64,000 nt of DNA from Phenylobacterium conjunctum (GTDB taxonomy: Bacteria; Pseudomonadota; Alphaproteobacteria; Caulobacterales; Caulobacteraceae). Position 1 is the stretch's first letter. Each line of letters opens with the position of its first letter. The translations under genes were made by a program, and so were the position numbers. The stretch lies in the NCBI RefSeq assembly GCF_042679085.1, contig NZ_JBHTLQ010000001.1, positions 62,001 through 126,000 of the forward strand, given 5' to 3'. The notes under the pieces are model-generated. The model had not been told where the DNA came from, ran no database searches, and saw nothing but the letters and a program-made list of their open reading frames with translations. Shown one piece after another: positions 34,430 to 42,409 of the stretch.

Positions 34430-35464
34430 ATGGCGCCTCCCAAGAAGGGGTCCCTCGGGGCGGACCCGGCGACGATGAAGGACGTGGCCGAGGCGGCCGG
34501 CGTCTCCATGAAGACCGTCTCGCGGGTGCTGAACCGGGAGCGCTATGTCTCGGACGAGACGCGCCAGCGGGTCGAAGCGGCCATCGCCGAGTTCAACTTC
34601 CACCCCAGCGCCGCGGCCCGCACCCTGGCCGGAAAGCGCAGCCACCAGATCGCGCTGATCTACGACAACCACAGCCCCCACTACATCTACCAGATCCAGA
34701 CCGGCGTCTGGACGCGGTGTGTCGAGGAGCGGGTGCGTCTGCTGGCCCAACCCTGCGACGCCGCCTCGCCTGACCTGGAGGCCGAGGTCCGAGCCCTGAT
34801 CGACCAGACCCGGGTCGATGGCGTGGTCCTGTCCTCGCCGGTGACAGATGTCGCCGCGGTGCTCGAGGAGCTGGAGCTGCGCGGGGTGCCTTATGTCCGC
34901 ATCTCTCCCGGCACGGAGCACGAGCGCAGCGCCTCGGTGTCCATGGACGACGCCCAGGCGGCGGACGAGATGACCATGCACCTGCTGTCTCTGGGCCACC
35001 GGCGGATCGGCTTCATCCTGGGGCACCCGAATCACGCCGCCAGCGACCTGCGGCTCTACGGCTATCGCCGGGCCCTGGACCGGGCGGGTCTGCCCTTTGA
35101 GCCGAAATATGTGCGGCCAGGCCTGTTCGACTTCGCCTCGGGCGAGGCGGCGGCCGACGCCCTGCTGGACCTGCCCAACCCGCCCACCGCCATCTTCGCC
35201 TCCAATGACGACATGGCGGCCGGCGTCATGACCGTGGCCCACCGGCGCGGCCTGTCCCTGCCCAGGGACCTGTCGATCACCGGGTTCGACGACACGCCAT
35301 TGGCCAGCCAGCTTTGGCCGCCCCTGACCACGGTGCGCCAGCCCACCCGCGACCTCGCCTATGCGGCGGCGGGCCTGCTGTTCGACGCCGAGGGCGAGAT
35401 CATCCACCGCCGGCTGCCGCATGAACTGGTGCTGCGCGGCTCCACCGCCCCGCCGCCCGGCTGA
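34430..35464 (+). CDS. LacI family regulator of the adjacent sugar locus
   Basis: 344 residues. The LacI helix-turn-helix MKDVAEAAGVSMKTVSRVLN begins at residue 16 and the hinge helix is in HPSAAARTLAGK. The rest is a periplasmic-binding-protein-like sugar domain ending in the typical GFDDTPLASQLWPPLTTVRQP. The ATG at 34430 gives a 15-residue arm; ATG 34475 would start at the helix-turn-helix. Three TGACAGCGCT-type sites lie before the operon at 35564, in the gap at 38934 and before the TonB receptor at 40139. It is the only LacI gene in the window, so it probably represses all of them. Confidence 0.92.
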   Translation: MAPPKKGSLGADPATMKDVAEAAGVSMKTVSRVLNRERYVSDETRQRVEAAIAEFNFHPSAAARTLAGKRSHQIALIYDNHSPHYIYQIQTGVWTRCVEERVRLLAQPCDAASPDLEAEVRALIDQTRVDGVVLSSPVTDVAAVLEELELRGVPYVRISPGTEHERSASVSMDDAQAADEMTMHLLSLGHRRIGFILGHPNHAASDLRLYGYRRALDRAGLPFEPKYVRPGLFDFASGEAAADALLDLPNPPTAIFASNDDMAAGVMTVAHRRGLSLPRDLSITGFDDTPLASQLWPPLTTVRQPTRDLAYAAAGLLFDAEGEIIHRRLPHELVLRGSTAPPPG

Positions 35465-35512
35465 TCCAGATCAACCCGGCCGCGCCTTGCCAAGCCGCGC
35501 GCGGCGAGCGTA

Positions 35513-35527
35513 TGACAGCGCTGGACA
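35513..35527 (+). promoter_or_regulatory. LacI-type operator 1 (TGACAGCGCTGGACA)
   Basis: Centred on the palindromic AGCGCT, 36 bases upstream of the aldo/keto reductase start. It differs from operator 3 (40090-40104) at a single base, and that site is also 35-36 bases before its gene. Confidence 0.65.
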
Positions 35528-35563
35528 GAGCCGAGCATCCGGCCCCGCCGAAGAACGGAACCC

Positions 35564-36472
35564 ATGACCCATCTGCCTCCCGCCGCAGCCGTCCGTCCGC
35601 TCTATGAGGGGGGGCCGCAGGTCTCAGGGATCGGCTGGGGGATGTGGCGCTTCTCCGGCGACGACGTGGCCGCGGCCGAGGCCCGGGTGGTCGCCGCCCT
35701 GGACGCGGGCGTGACCCTGTTCGACACCGCCGACATTTACGGCCCCGACAACAACGAGCCCTTCGGCGCCGCTGAGGCCCTGCTGGGCCGGGTGTTCCAG
35801 CGCAATCGCGGCCTGGCCCAGCGCATGGTGATCGCCACCAAGGGCGGCATCGTCATCGGCACGCCCTATGACTCCAGCCGCGCCTACCTGAACTCGGCCA
35901 TCGACGCGTCTCTGGCTCGCATGGGCGTCGAGCATGTGGCCCTGTGGCAGATCCACCGACCCGACATCCTGACCCATCCGTCGGAGATCGCCGAAGCCCT
36001 GACCGCCGCCCACAAGGCCGGCAAGATCGGCGCGATCGGCGTTTCGAACTTCACCGCCTCCCAGGTCGAGGCTCTGGCCGCCTATCTCGACCTGCCGGTG
36101 GTCTCGAACCAGATCGAGCTGTCGCCGCTGGAGATCACGCCCTTCACGAACGGTCTCACGGACCAGGCGCTGGCCCGCCGCATGACCGTCATGGCCTGGT
36201 CGCCCCTGGGCGGCGGCCGGCTGGGCGACCCCAAGGACGAGCGCGGCCTAGCCGTCGCCAAGGCTCTGGACGCCAAGGCCGCCGAGGCCGGCGTCTCGCG
36301 CGCCGCCGCCGCCTACAGCTGGATCATGGCCCATCCGTCGCGGCCGATCCCGCTGGTCGGAACCCAATCCGTCGCCCGGATCGCCGAGATCCCCGACGCC
36401 TTCAAACCCAAGTGGACCCGCGCCGACTGGTACGCGGTCCTCGTCGCTGCGATGGGAGCCCCCCTGCCATGA
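35564..36472 (+). CDS. Aldo/keto reductase, candidate 6-oxo-glucose reductase (SmoB-like role)
   Basis: 302 residues. Catalytic residues are in LFDTADIYG (Asp, Tyr), IATKGGI (Lys) and WQIHRPD (His). The fold region MAWSPLGGGRL and the overall layout resemble E. coli YdhF. It overlaps the SsuD-like monooxygenase by ATGA and lies behind a LacI operator. In the sulfoquinovose sulfo-monooxygenase pathway an AKR (SmoB) reduces the 6-oxo-glucose made by the monooxygenase to glucose. That role fits the neighbourhood but is inference; the sequence alone shows only a reductase. Confidence 0.88.
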   Translation: MTHLPPAAAVRPLYEGGPQVSGIGWGMWRFSGDDVAAAEARVVAALDAGVTLFDTADIYGPDNNEPFGAAEALLGRVFQRNRGLAQRMVIATKGGIVIGTPYDSSRAYLNSAIDASLARMGVEHVALWQIHRPDILTHPSEIAEALTAAHKAGKIGAIGVSNFTASQVEALAAYLDLPVVSNQIELSPLEITPFTNGLTDQALARRMTVMAWSPLGGGRLGDPKDERGLAVAKALDAKAAEAGVSRAAAAYSWIMAHPSRPIPLVGTQSVARIAEIPDAFKPKWTRADWYAVLVAAMGAPLP

Positions 36473-37533
36473 GCCGTCCGCCTTGCGAAGTCAGCTGGTT
36501 CTCAGCCCTGTGTGATGACGACTATGAATTCCTCGGCGTCCCTGACGCCCGGCTGAAGTCGTCGTGGGAGCATTGCCGCGACATCGTCTTGCAGGCCGAG
36601 GCCGGCGGGTTCGACAACATCCTGCTGCCGTCGGGCTATGAGCTCGGCATCGACACCACGGCCTTCTGCGCCGGCATCGCCCCGATGCTGCGCCGGATGA
36701 AGCTGCTGATGGCCACGCGCATCGGCGAAGTCTGGCCGCCGCAGCTGGCCCGCCAGATCGCCACCATCGATCAGATGCTGGGCGGCCGGCTGGTGGTGAA
36801 CATCATCTCCTCCGACATGCCGGGCGAGAAGCTGGCGTCCGCGCCGCGCTACGCCCGCACGGTCGAGGTCATGCATATCCTGAAGACCCTGCTGAACGGC
36901 GAGGCCCTGGACCACGACGGCGAGTTCTACAAGCTGCAGGTCGAGCCGCCGCGCATCCGCACCGTCTCCGGCAAGGCGCCGCTGCTCTATTTCGGCGGCC
37001 TGTCCGAGGACGCCCGCGAGGCGGCGGCCAAGGGCTGCGACGTCTTCCTCATGTGGCCGGACCGCAAGGAGACCATCGCCGAGATCATGGCCGACATGGA
37101 CAAGCGCGCCGCCAAATATGGCCGCAAGCTGCGCTACGGCTATCGCGCCCACGTGGTGGTGCGCGAGACCGAGGCCGAGGCCCGCACGGCCGCTGATCGC
37201 CTGCTGTCCAAGCTGGACGCTGACACCGGCGCCGCCATCCGCGCCAAGTCGCTGGATAGCACCTCCGTGGGCGTCCAGGCCCAGGCCGCCCTGCGCGAGA
37301 GCGCCAAGGACGACGGCTATGCCGAGCCCTTCCTGTGGACCGGCGTCGGTCGGGCCCGCTCCGGCTGCGGCGCGGCCATCGTCGGCGATCCCGACCAGGT
37401 GCTGGGCAAGCTGAACGACTACCGCGACATGGGCATCGAGGCCTTCATCCTGTCGGGCTATCCGCACGCGGCCGAGGCGGACCTGTTCGCCCGCCATGTG
37501 CTGCCGAACCTGGAGCACGGCCCGCTCGTCTGA
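36469..37533 (+). CDS. SsuD-like FMNH2-dependent monooxygenase, candidate sulfoquinovose monooxygenase
   Basis: 354 residues from the ATG at 36469. It shows LLM-class luciferase-fold features close to alkanesulfonate monooxygenase SsuD: LLYFGGLSEDAREAAAKG, FLWTGVGRARSGCGAAIVGD and FILSGYPHAAEA all have direct SsuD counterparts, including the conserved Arg of the active-site lid. Such enzymes use reduced FMN and O2 to cleave C-S bonds and release sulfite and an aldehyde. Coupling to an AKR, a Gfo/Idh protein and sugar-type transport and regulation makes a sulfonated sugar the likely substrate. No flavin reductase is adjacent. Confidence 0.9.
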   Translation: MSRPPCEVSWFSALCDDDYEFLGVPDARLKSSWEHCRDIVLQAEAGGFDNILLPSGYELGIDTTAFCAGIAPMLRRMKLLMATRIGEVWPPQLARQIATIDQMLGGRLVVNIISSDMPGEKLASAPRYARTVEVMHILKTLLNGEALDHDGEFYKLQVEPPRIRTVSGKAPLLYFGGLSEDAREAAAKGCDVFLMWPDRKETIAEIMADMDKRAAKYGRKLRYGYRAHVVVRETEAEARTAADRLLSKLDADTGAAIRAKSLDSTSVGVQAQAALRESAKDDGYAEPFLWTGVGRARSGCGAAIVGDPDQVLGKLNDYRDMGIEAFILSGYPHAAEADLFARHVLPNLEHGPLV

Positions 37534-37560
37534 GCGGCCTGAGCCTTTAGAGAGCGCGCG

Positions 37561-37595
37561 ACGCCCGCCCCGACCAGGGGCGGGCGTTCTGCTTT
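37561..37595. terminator. Bidirectional intrinsic terminator
   Basis: A perfect 11-bp stem ACGCCCGCCCC / GGGGCGGGCGT around GACCA, followed by TCTGCTTT on the + strand. It lies between the convergent ends of the monooxygenase and transporter genes and overlaps the last bases of the latter. Confidence 0.75.
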
Positions 37596-38841
37596 AGTGG
37601 CCTACCTGCACGGGGGCCTGGCCGCCCCGGCTTTCGATGCGCGGCAGCCACAGCTGGATCCAGCCCAACGCCAGCAGGTAGGAGGCGCCGGCGAACAGGA
37701 ACAGCGGGCTGTAGCCCAGGCCGGCGGTCAGGATCATCCCCGCCGCCTTGACGATCAGCATGCCGCCGATGTTGCCGCAGAAGGCGCCGACGCTGGTGAC
37801 GCGCCCGATCTTGGCCGGGTCCGTGACGTCGGCGATCAGGGCGAACAGGTTGGTGGAGAAGCCCTGGTGGGCGGCCAGGACGATGGCCAGGACGGCCGCG
37901 GCCTCCCACGGGGTCTTGGCGAACAGGGCCAGCGGCAGGACTAGCACCATCAGGCCGCTGACCAGCATGGCGCCCTTGCGCGCCCGGTCGACGGAGACCC
38001 CGCGGGCCAGGAGACGGGTGGCGACCGTGCCGCTGATCAGGGCGCCTGCCGCGGCGCCGGCATAGGCGAGCGCGATAGGCGGGCCGATGGAGACGCCTGA
38101 CAGACCGAACTGCCGGTTCAGGAAATCCGGCATCCAGAACAGCATCAGCCACCAGGTGGCGTCGCTCAGCACCTTGGCGCCGGCGATGGCCCAGGTGGCG
38201 CGGTCCTTGAGGATCGAAGGGGCGGGGCCAGACGGCGCGGCCTCCACGGGCTCAGGCGCCTGTTCAGCCACAGGCAGGCCCTTGCGGGTGACCAGCAGCC
38301 AGAGCCCGGTCCAGACCACCCCGGCCAGGCCGGCGGCGACAAAGGTCCCGCGCCAGCCGAAGGGAATGGCGATCAGGGGGATCAAGATCGGCGCGGCGAC
38401 CGCGCCCAGGCTGTTGACCGCATTGATGATCCCGAACCCGGCCGAGCGCAGGTTGGCCGGCAGGATGGTGGCCACCGTCTTGATCATGGTGGGCGTGCCC
38501 ATGGATTCGGTGGCGCCCAGGGCGACGCGGCAGATCGTGAACTGGCCCAAGGTCCGGGCGAAGCCATGGAACACGGCGGACACACTCCAGGCGAAAACCC
38601 CAAGGGCGTTGGCCCAGCGCACGCCGATGCGATCCACCAGGGGACCGGAGATCAGCAGGCCCACGGCCATCGCCCCCTGGAACCAGGCGCCCAGGGTGCC
38701 ATAGTCATCGGCGGTCCAGTTAAGCTCTTGGGAAATCTCGGGTTTCAGCACCGAAATGATCTGGCGATCCACCAGATTGAGGATCCCGGCCACGGTCAAG
38801 AGACCGAACAGGACCCAAGCCCCAAACCTGCTCTGCTTCAT
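37594..38841 (-). CDS. MFS transporter, ACS/hexuronate-like family
   Basis: 415 residues from the ATG at 38841, with about 12 hydrophobic segments and a central cytoplasmic loop rich in Pro/Glu/Ala. The opening TVAGILNLVDRQIISVLKP and the GPLVDRIGVRWANALG loop are typical of the anion:cation symporter group (ExuT, GudP-like), which imports sugar acids and other organic anions. In the proposed locus it would carry the anionic substrate across the inner membrane. A LacI-type operator in the divergent promoter region (38934-38946) may control it together with the Gfo/Idh gene. Confidence 0.92.
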   Translation of the reverse strand: MKQSRFGAWVLFGLLTVAGILNLVDRQIISVLKPEISQELNWTADDYGTLGAWFQGAMAVGLLISGPLVDRIGVRWANALGVFAWSVSAVFHGFARTLGQFTICRVALGATESMGTPTMIKTVATILPANLRSAGFGIINAVNSLGAVAAPILIPLIAIPFGWRGTFVAAGLAGVVWTGLWLLVTRKGLPVAEQAPEPVEAAPSGPAPSILKDRATWAIAGAKVLSDATWWLMLFWMPDFLNRQFGLSGVSIGPPIALAYAGAAAGALISGTVATRLLARGVSVDRARKGAMLVSGLMVLVLPLALFAKTPWEAAAVLAIVLAAHQGFSTNLFALIADVTDPAKIGRVTSVGAFCGNIGGMLIVKAAGMILTAGLGYSPLFLFAGASYLLALGWIQLWLPRIESRGGQAPVQVGH

Positions 38842-38933
38842 CCCTAGTGTTCCGATAGGTGTTTTATGATAGACGCAGCCAACCATAATTTCGGCTTGAA
38901 GTCGCGCCCGCGTCCTGAGAATGCTCACAATAA

Positions 38934-38946
38934 GTCAGCGCTGTCA
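38934..38946 (-). promoter_or_regulatory. LacI-type operator 2 (TGACAGCGCTGAC on the minus strand)
   Basis: The same TGACAGCGCT core as the other two sites, in reverse orientation, in the 126-base gap between the divergent MFS and Gfo/Idh genes. It ends 21 bases before the Gfo/Idh start and could govern both directions. Confidence 0.6.
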
Positions 38947-38967
38947 TATTAATTGCGGGGAGGGGTC

Positions 38968-40053
38968 ATGAGCGACACGGTTCGCTACGGCCTGGTTGGG
39001 TCCGGGATGATGGGGGTGGAGCATATCCACAACCTCGCGGTCACGCCGGGCGCGGTCGTGACCGCCATCGCTGACCCCGTGGAGCGGTCGCGCGGCTGGG
39101 CCCGCAAGGCCCTGGGCGCCGACGCCAAGGTGGCCGAGTTCGAGGATGGCGCGGCCCTGGCCAAGAGCGGCCTGGTGGACGCGGTCATCGTCTCCAGCCC
39201 CAACTACACCCACCGCAAGGTGCTCGAGCCCCTGTTCGAGGCCGGCCTGCCGATCCTGTGCGAAAAGCCGCTGGCCACCACCATCGAGGACGCCAAGTGG
39301 GTGGTGGAGCAGGCCGAGAAGTCCAAGGCCCCGTTCTGGACGGCTATGGAATACCGCTACATGCCGCCGGCCGAGGCCTTCATCGCCGACCTCCGCGCCG
39401 GCAAGATCGGCAAGCTGCAGATGCTGTCGATCCGCGAGCACCGGTTCCCCTTCTTGGAAAAGGTCGGTGACTGGAACCGCTTCTCGCGCAACACCGGCGG
39501 CACCATGGTCGAAAAGTGCTGCCATTTCTTTGACTTGATGCGGCTGATCGTCGAGTCCGAGGCGGTGCGCGTCTACTGCTCCGGCGCGATGGACGTGAAC
39601 CATCAGGACGAGCGCTATGACGGACAGAAGCCGGACATCATCGACAACAGCTACACGGTCGTGGACTTCGCCAACGGCGTCCGGGCCATGCTGGACCTGT
39701 GCATGTTCGCCGACGGGGCGGAGAACCAGGAAGAGATCACCGCCGTGGGCGACAAGGCCCGGCTGGACGTCCTGATCCCCACCGGCGACCTCGTGCTGTC
39801 GCCGCGGGTGGGGTTCATGAACCCCAAGCAGGTGAGCCGCCGCAATATCGCGGTGGACGAGACGGCGTTGAAGGCCGGCAGCCACCATGGCTCGACCTTC
39901 TACGAGCACCAGAAGTTCAACGCCGCGGTGCGTGGCGTGGGGCCGGTCGAGGTGACCGCGCGCGATGGCCTGATGGCCGTGGCGATCGGGACCGCGGCGG
40001 AGATCAGCGCGCGGGAGAGGCGCGTTGTGGAGTTGTCGGAACTTGGGTTGTGA
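38968..40053 (+). CDS. Gfo/Idh/MocA family protein, candidate NAD-dependent sulfoquinovosidase (GH188-like)
   Basis: 361 residues from the ATG at 38968 (GGGGAGGGG upstream). The N-terminal Rossmann fold has GLVGSGMMGVEH and the CEKPLATT motif. The C-terminal alpha/beta domain has REHRFPFLEKVGDWNRFS and GGTMVEKCCHFFDLMR. Most relatives are sugar dehydrogenases, but family GH188 comprises Gfo/Idh-fold NAD-dependent glycosidases that open sulfoquinovosides by transient oxidation. Its place between an SsuD-like enzyme, an AKR, transporters and shared LacI operators makes that role attractive. Simple dehydrogenase activity is the alternative. Confidence 0.88.
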   Translation: MSDTVRYGLVGSGMMGVEHIHNLAVTPGAVVTAIADPVERSRGWARKALGADAKVAEFEDGAALAKSGLVDAVIVSSPNYTHRKVLEPLFEAGLPILCEKPLATTIEDAKWVVEQAEKSKAPFWTAMEYRYMPPAEAFIADLRAGKIGKLQMLSIREHRFPFLEKVGDWNRFSRNTGGTMVEKCCHFFDLMRLIVESEAVRVYCSGAMDVNHQDERYDGQKPDIIDNSYTVVDFANGVRAMLDLCMFADGAENQEEITAVGDKARLDVLIPTGDLVLSPRVGFMNPKQVSRRNIAVDETALKAGSHHGSTFYEHQKFNAAVRGVGPVEVTARDGLMAVAIGTAAEISARERRVVELSELGL

Positions 40054-40089
40054 CCGGGGGGCTTTTCCAAGCCTGACCGCGTCACCATG

Positions 40090-40104
40090 TGACAGCGCTA
40101 GACA
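40090..40104 (+). promoter_or_regulatory. LacI-type operator 3 (TGACAGCGCTAGACA)
   Basis: Differs from operator 1 by one base and lies 34 bases upstream of the TonB receptor start. It suggests the receptor is induced together with the catabolic genes. Confidence 0.65.
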
Positions 40105-40138
40105 TAAACATCCGCCAGGAGGCGGAGGGGGAAATACA

Positions 40139-42388
40139 ATGATCAAGACTATTCTAGTCGCCAGTGCGAGCCTCGCCGCCCTGGCCTCCGCGCCCCAGGC
40201 CTGGGCCGCGGAAGCAGCCAATGAAATCAGTGAAGTCGTCGTCACCGCCCAGAAGCGGGAACAGAAGCTGCAGGACGTGCCGCTGGCTGTCTCCGTGGTC
40301 TCCGGCGACGCCGTGGCCGCCAAGGGTGCCGTGAACCTCGAGGGCGCTCAGTACCTCGTGCCGACCCTGAACTTCCGCAAGTCGGGCACCACCATCAACC
40401 AGTCCCTGTTCCTGCGGGGCGTGGGCACCTCGACCTTCTCCATCGCCGGCGAGCCCTCGATCTCCACCGTGGTGGACGGCGTGGTCTACAGCCGCGCGGG
40501 CGAAGCCTTCAGCGACCTGATCGACATCGATCGGCTCGAAGTGCTGCGGGGCCCGCAAGGCACCCTGTTCGGCAAGAACACCTCGGCTGGCGTGATCAAC
40601 ATCGTCACCAAGCGGCCGGGCGACGACTTCGGCGGCTATGTCGAAGGCAGCTACTTCTCGGGCGGCGACGAGTACCGGATCCGCGGCGCCGTGGACGTGC
40701 CGTTCTCGGACAAGGTCAAGGGCCGCTTCACGGCCTTCTATGGCAACTATGACGGCAACATTCACAACCGCGCCACCGGCGACCGGGTGAACGGCTACGA
40801 GCACTGGGGCGTTCGCGGCGTGATCGTCGCCGATCCCACCGATGACCTGTCGCTGACCTTCATCGCCGACTACCGCAAGAGCGATGACGACTGCTGCGCC
40901 GAAGTGATCGGCACCCTGCCGACCAACCTGGCCGCCGGCGCCCTGCCGACCCCGCGCGCCGACAAGTCGCGCGATATCCGCCAGGACCTGGTCACCGCCA
41001 CCAAGGAAGAGAGCAAGGGGATCTCCCTGCAGGCCGACTGGTCGGTCGCGGGCCAGACCCTGACCTACATCGGGTCGTATCGCGAATACGACAACACCGA
41101 GATCCGTGACGGCGACTGGCTTGCCCAGGCCTATGTGGGCCTGAACCAACTGCACGACATCGGCCCGCAGACCGGTGAGACCCAGACCCACGAGCTGCGC
41201 CTGACCTCGCCGTCCGGCCAGTTCTTCACCTACGTGGCCGGCCTCTACTACTCCAAGGCCGACAGCGAGCGGATCTTCACCCGCAACGACCTGGTCTGCA
41301 CCGTCACCCCGACGCCGACCGTGCTTACGCCCTGCACCACTGCGGGCGCGGTGATCACCCGGCCGACCGGCACCGCCGACTTCGGTTCGACCTTCAAGAA
41401 CTTCGCGGCCTTCGGCCAGGGCGAACTGAACCTGTCTGACCGGCTCCGCGTGCTCGTGGGCCTGCGCTACACCAACGACGACCTGTCGGTGTTCCACCAG
41501 CGCGTGACCGCCCTGACCGGCCCGGGCATCCAGCCCAGCTTCGGTCCGTTCAACGCCAGCACCTCGAACGACAATGTCTCGGGTCGCCTCGGCGTGCAGT
41601 ACGACGTGTCGTCGGACGTGAAGGCCTACGCCACCTACGCCCGCGGCTATAAGGGCCCGGCCTACAACATCTTCTACAACCTGACCGCCACCGGCACGAA
41701 CGTCATCGAGGCCGAGACCGCGGACAGCTACGAGCTGGGCCTGAAGAACACCCTGCTCGACGGCCGGATGACCCTGAACCTGGCGGCCTACTACGCCAAG
41801 TACGAGAACTTCCAGGCCAACAACCCCGACATCGTGGCGGGCGTCCTGGTGACCCGCTTCACCAACGCCGGCACGGTTTCGACCCGTGGCGCCGAGCTGG
41901 ACATGGCCTTCCGTCCGATGGCCGACCTGAACATCTCCGGCGGCCTGGCCTACACCGACGCCAAGATCGACCAGTTCAAGCTGCCGACCAACGGCGTGAT
42001 CACCGGCGTGGTCCCCTCGGGCACCAGCCTGCCGTACGCGCCGAAGTGGAAGGGCTCGCTGGGCGCCGATTACCGTTGGCGGACCGGTGGCGCGTTTGAC
42101 TGGACCCTGGGCGTCCAGGGCTCCTACCAGACCAAGCAGATCAGCCAGCTCGACGCCTCGGCGGCTATCCGTCAGGCCACCACCATCAAGGGCTACGGCA
42201 TCGTCGATCTGACCTTCGGCATGATCGAGGCCAACGACAAGTACCGCGTCCTCGTGCAGGTGAAGAACCTGTTCGACGAAAGCTTCGCCTCCGCCATCAC
42301 CAGCGGCGGCCCGGGCGGCAGCTACCGGTACATCATCCCGCGTGAAGCCGACCGCTACTACGGCGTCACCCTGCGGGCGAACTTCTAA
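40139..42388 (+). CDS. TonB-dependent outer-membrane receptor
   Basis: 749 residues from the ATG at 40139 (GGAGGGGG upstream). A signal peptide (MIKTILVASASLAALASAPQAWA) is followed by a TonB-box-like EVVVTAQKREQ. The plug domain contains SLFLRGVGTSTF and VLRGPQGTLFGKNTSAGVIN. The 22-strand barrel ends with the aromatic YYGVTLRANF. It imports a substrate across the outer membrane with TonB-ExbBD energy. Its LacI-type operator and location at the end of the sugar locus suggest a carbohydrate ligand, such as sulfoquinovosyl glycerol. A strong terminator lies 29 bases past its stop. Confidence 0.95.
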   Translation: MIKTILVASASLAALASAPQAWAAEAANEISEVVVTAQKREQKLQDVPLAVSVVSGDAVAAKGAVNLEGAQYLVPTLNFRKSGTTINQSLFLRGVGTSTFSIAGEPSISTVVDGVVYSRAGEAFSDLIDIDRLEVLRGPQGTLFGKNTSAGVINIVTKRPGDDFGGYVEGSYFSGGDEYRIRGAVDVPFSDKVKGRFTAFYGNYDGNIHNRATGDRVNGYEHWGVRGVIVADPTDDLSLTFIADYRKSDDDCCAEVIGTLPTNLAAGALPTPRADKSRDIRQDLVTATKEESKGISLQADWSVAGQTLTYIGSYREYDNTEIRDGDWLAQAYVGLNQLHDIGPQTGETQTHELRLTSPSGQFFTYVAGLYYSKADSERIFTRNDLVCTVTPTPTVLTPCTTAGAVITRPTGTADFGSTFKNFAAFGQGELNLSDRLRVLVGLRYTNDDLSVFHQRVTALTGPGIQPSFGPFNASTSNDNVSGRLGVQYDVSSDVKAYATYARGYKGPAYNIFYNLTATGTNVIEAETADSYELGLKNTLLDGRMTLNLAAYYAKYENFQANNPDIVAGVLVTRFTNAGTVSTRGAELDMAFRPMADLNISGGLAYTDAKIDQFKLPTNGVITGVVPSGTSLPYAPKWKGSLGADYRWRTGGAFDWTLGVQGSYQTKQISQLDASAAIRQATTIKGYGIVDLTFGMIEANDKYRVLVQVKNLFDESFASAITSGGPGGSYRYIIPREADRYYGVTLRANF

Positions 42389-42409
42389 GTCCGACCGCAA
42401 GGTCCAAGT

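Noticed and set aside
40154..42400. Long open frame on the minus strand opposite the TonB receptor
   Set aside because: It mirrors the receptor gene codon for codon with GC-rich composition; its protein is Val/Gly/Asp/His-rich without any domain, a usual artefact in high-GC DNA.
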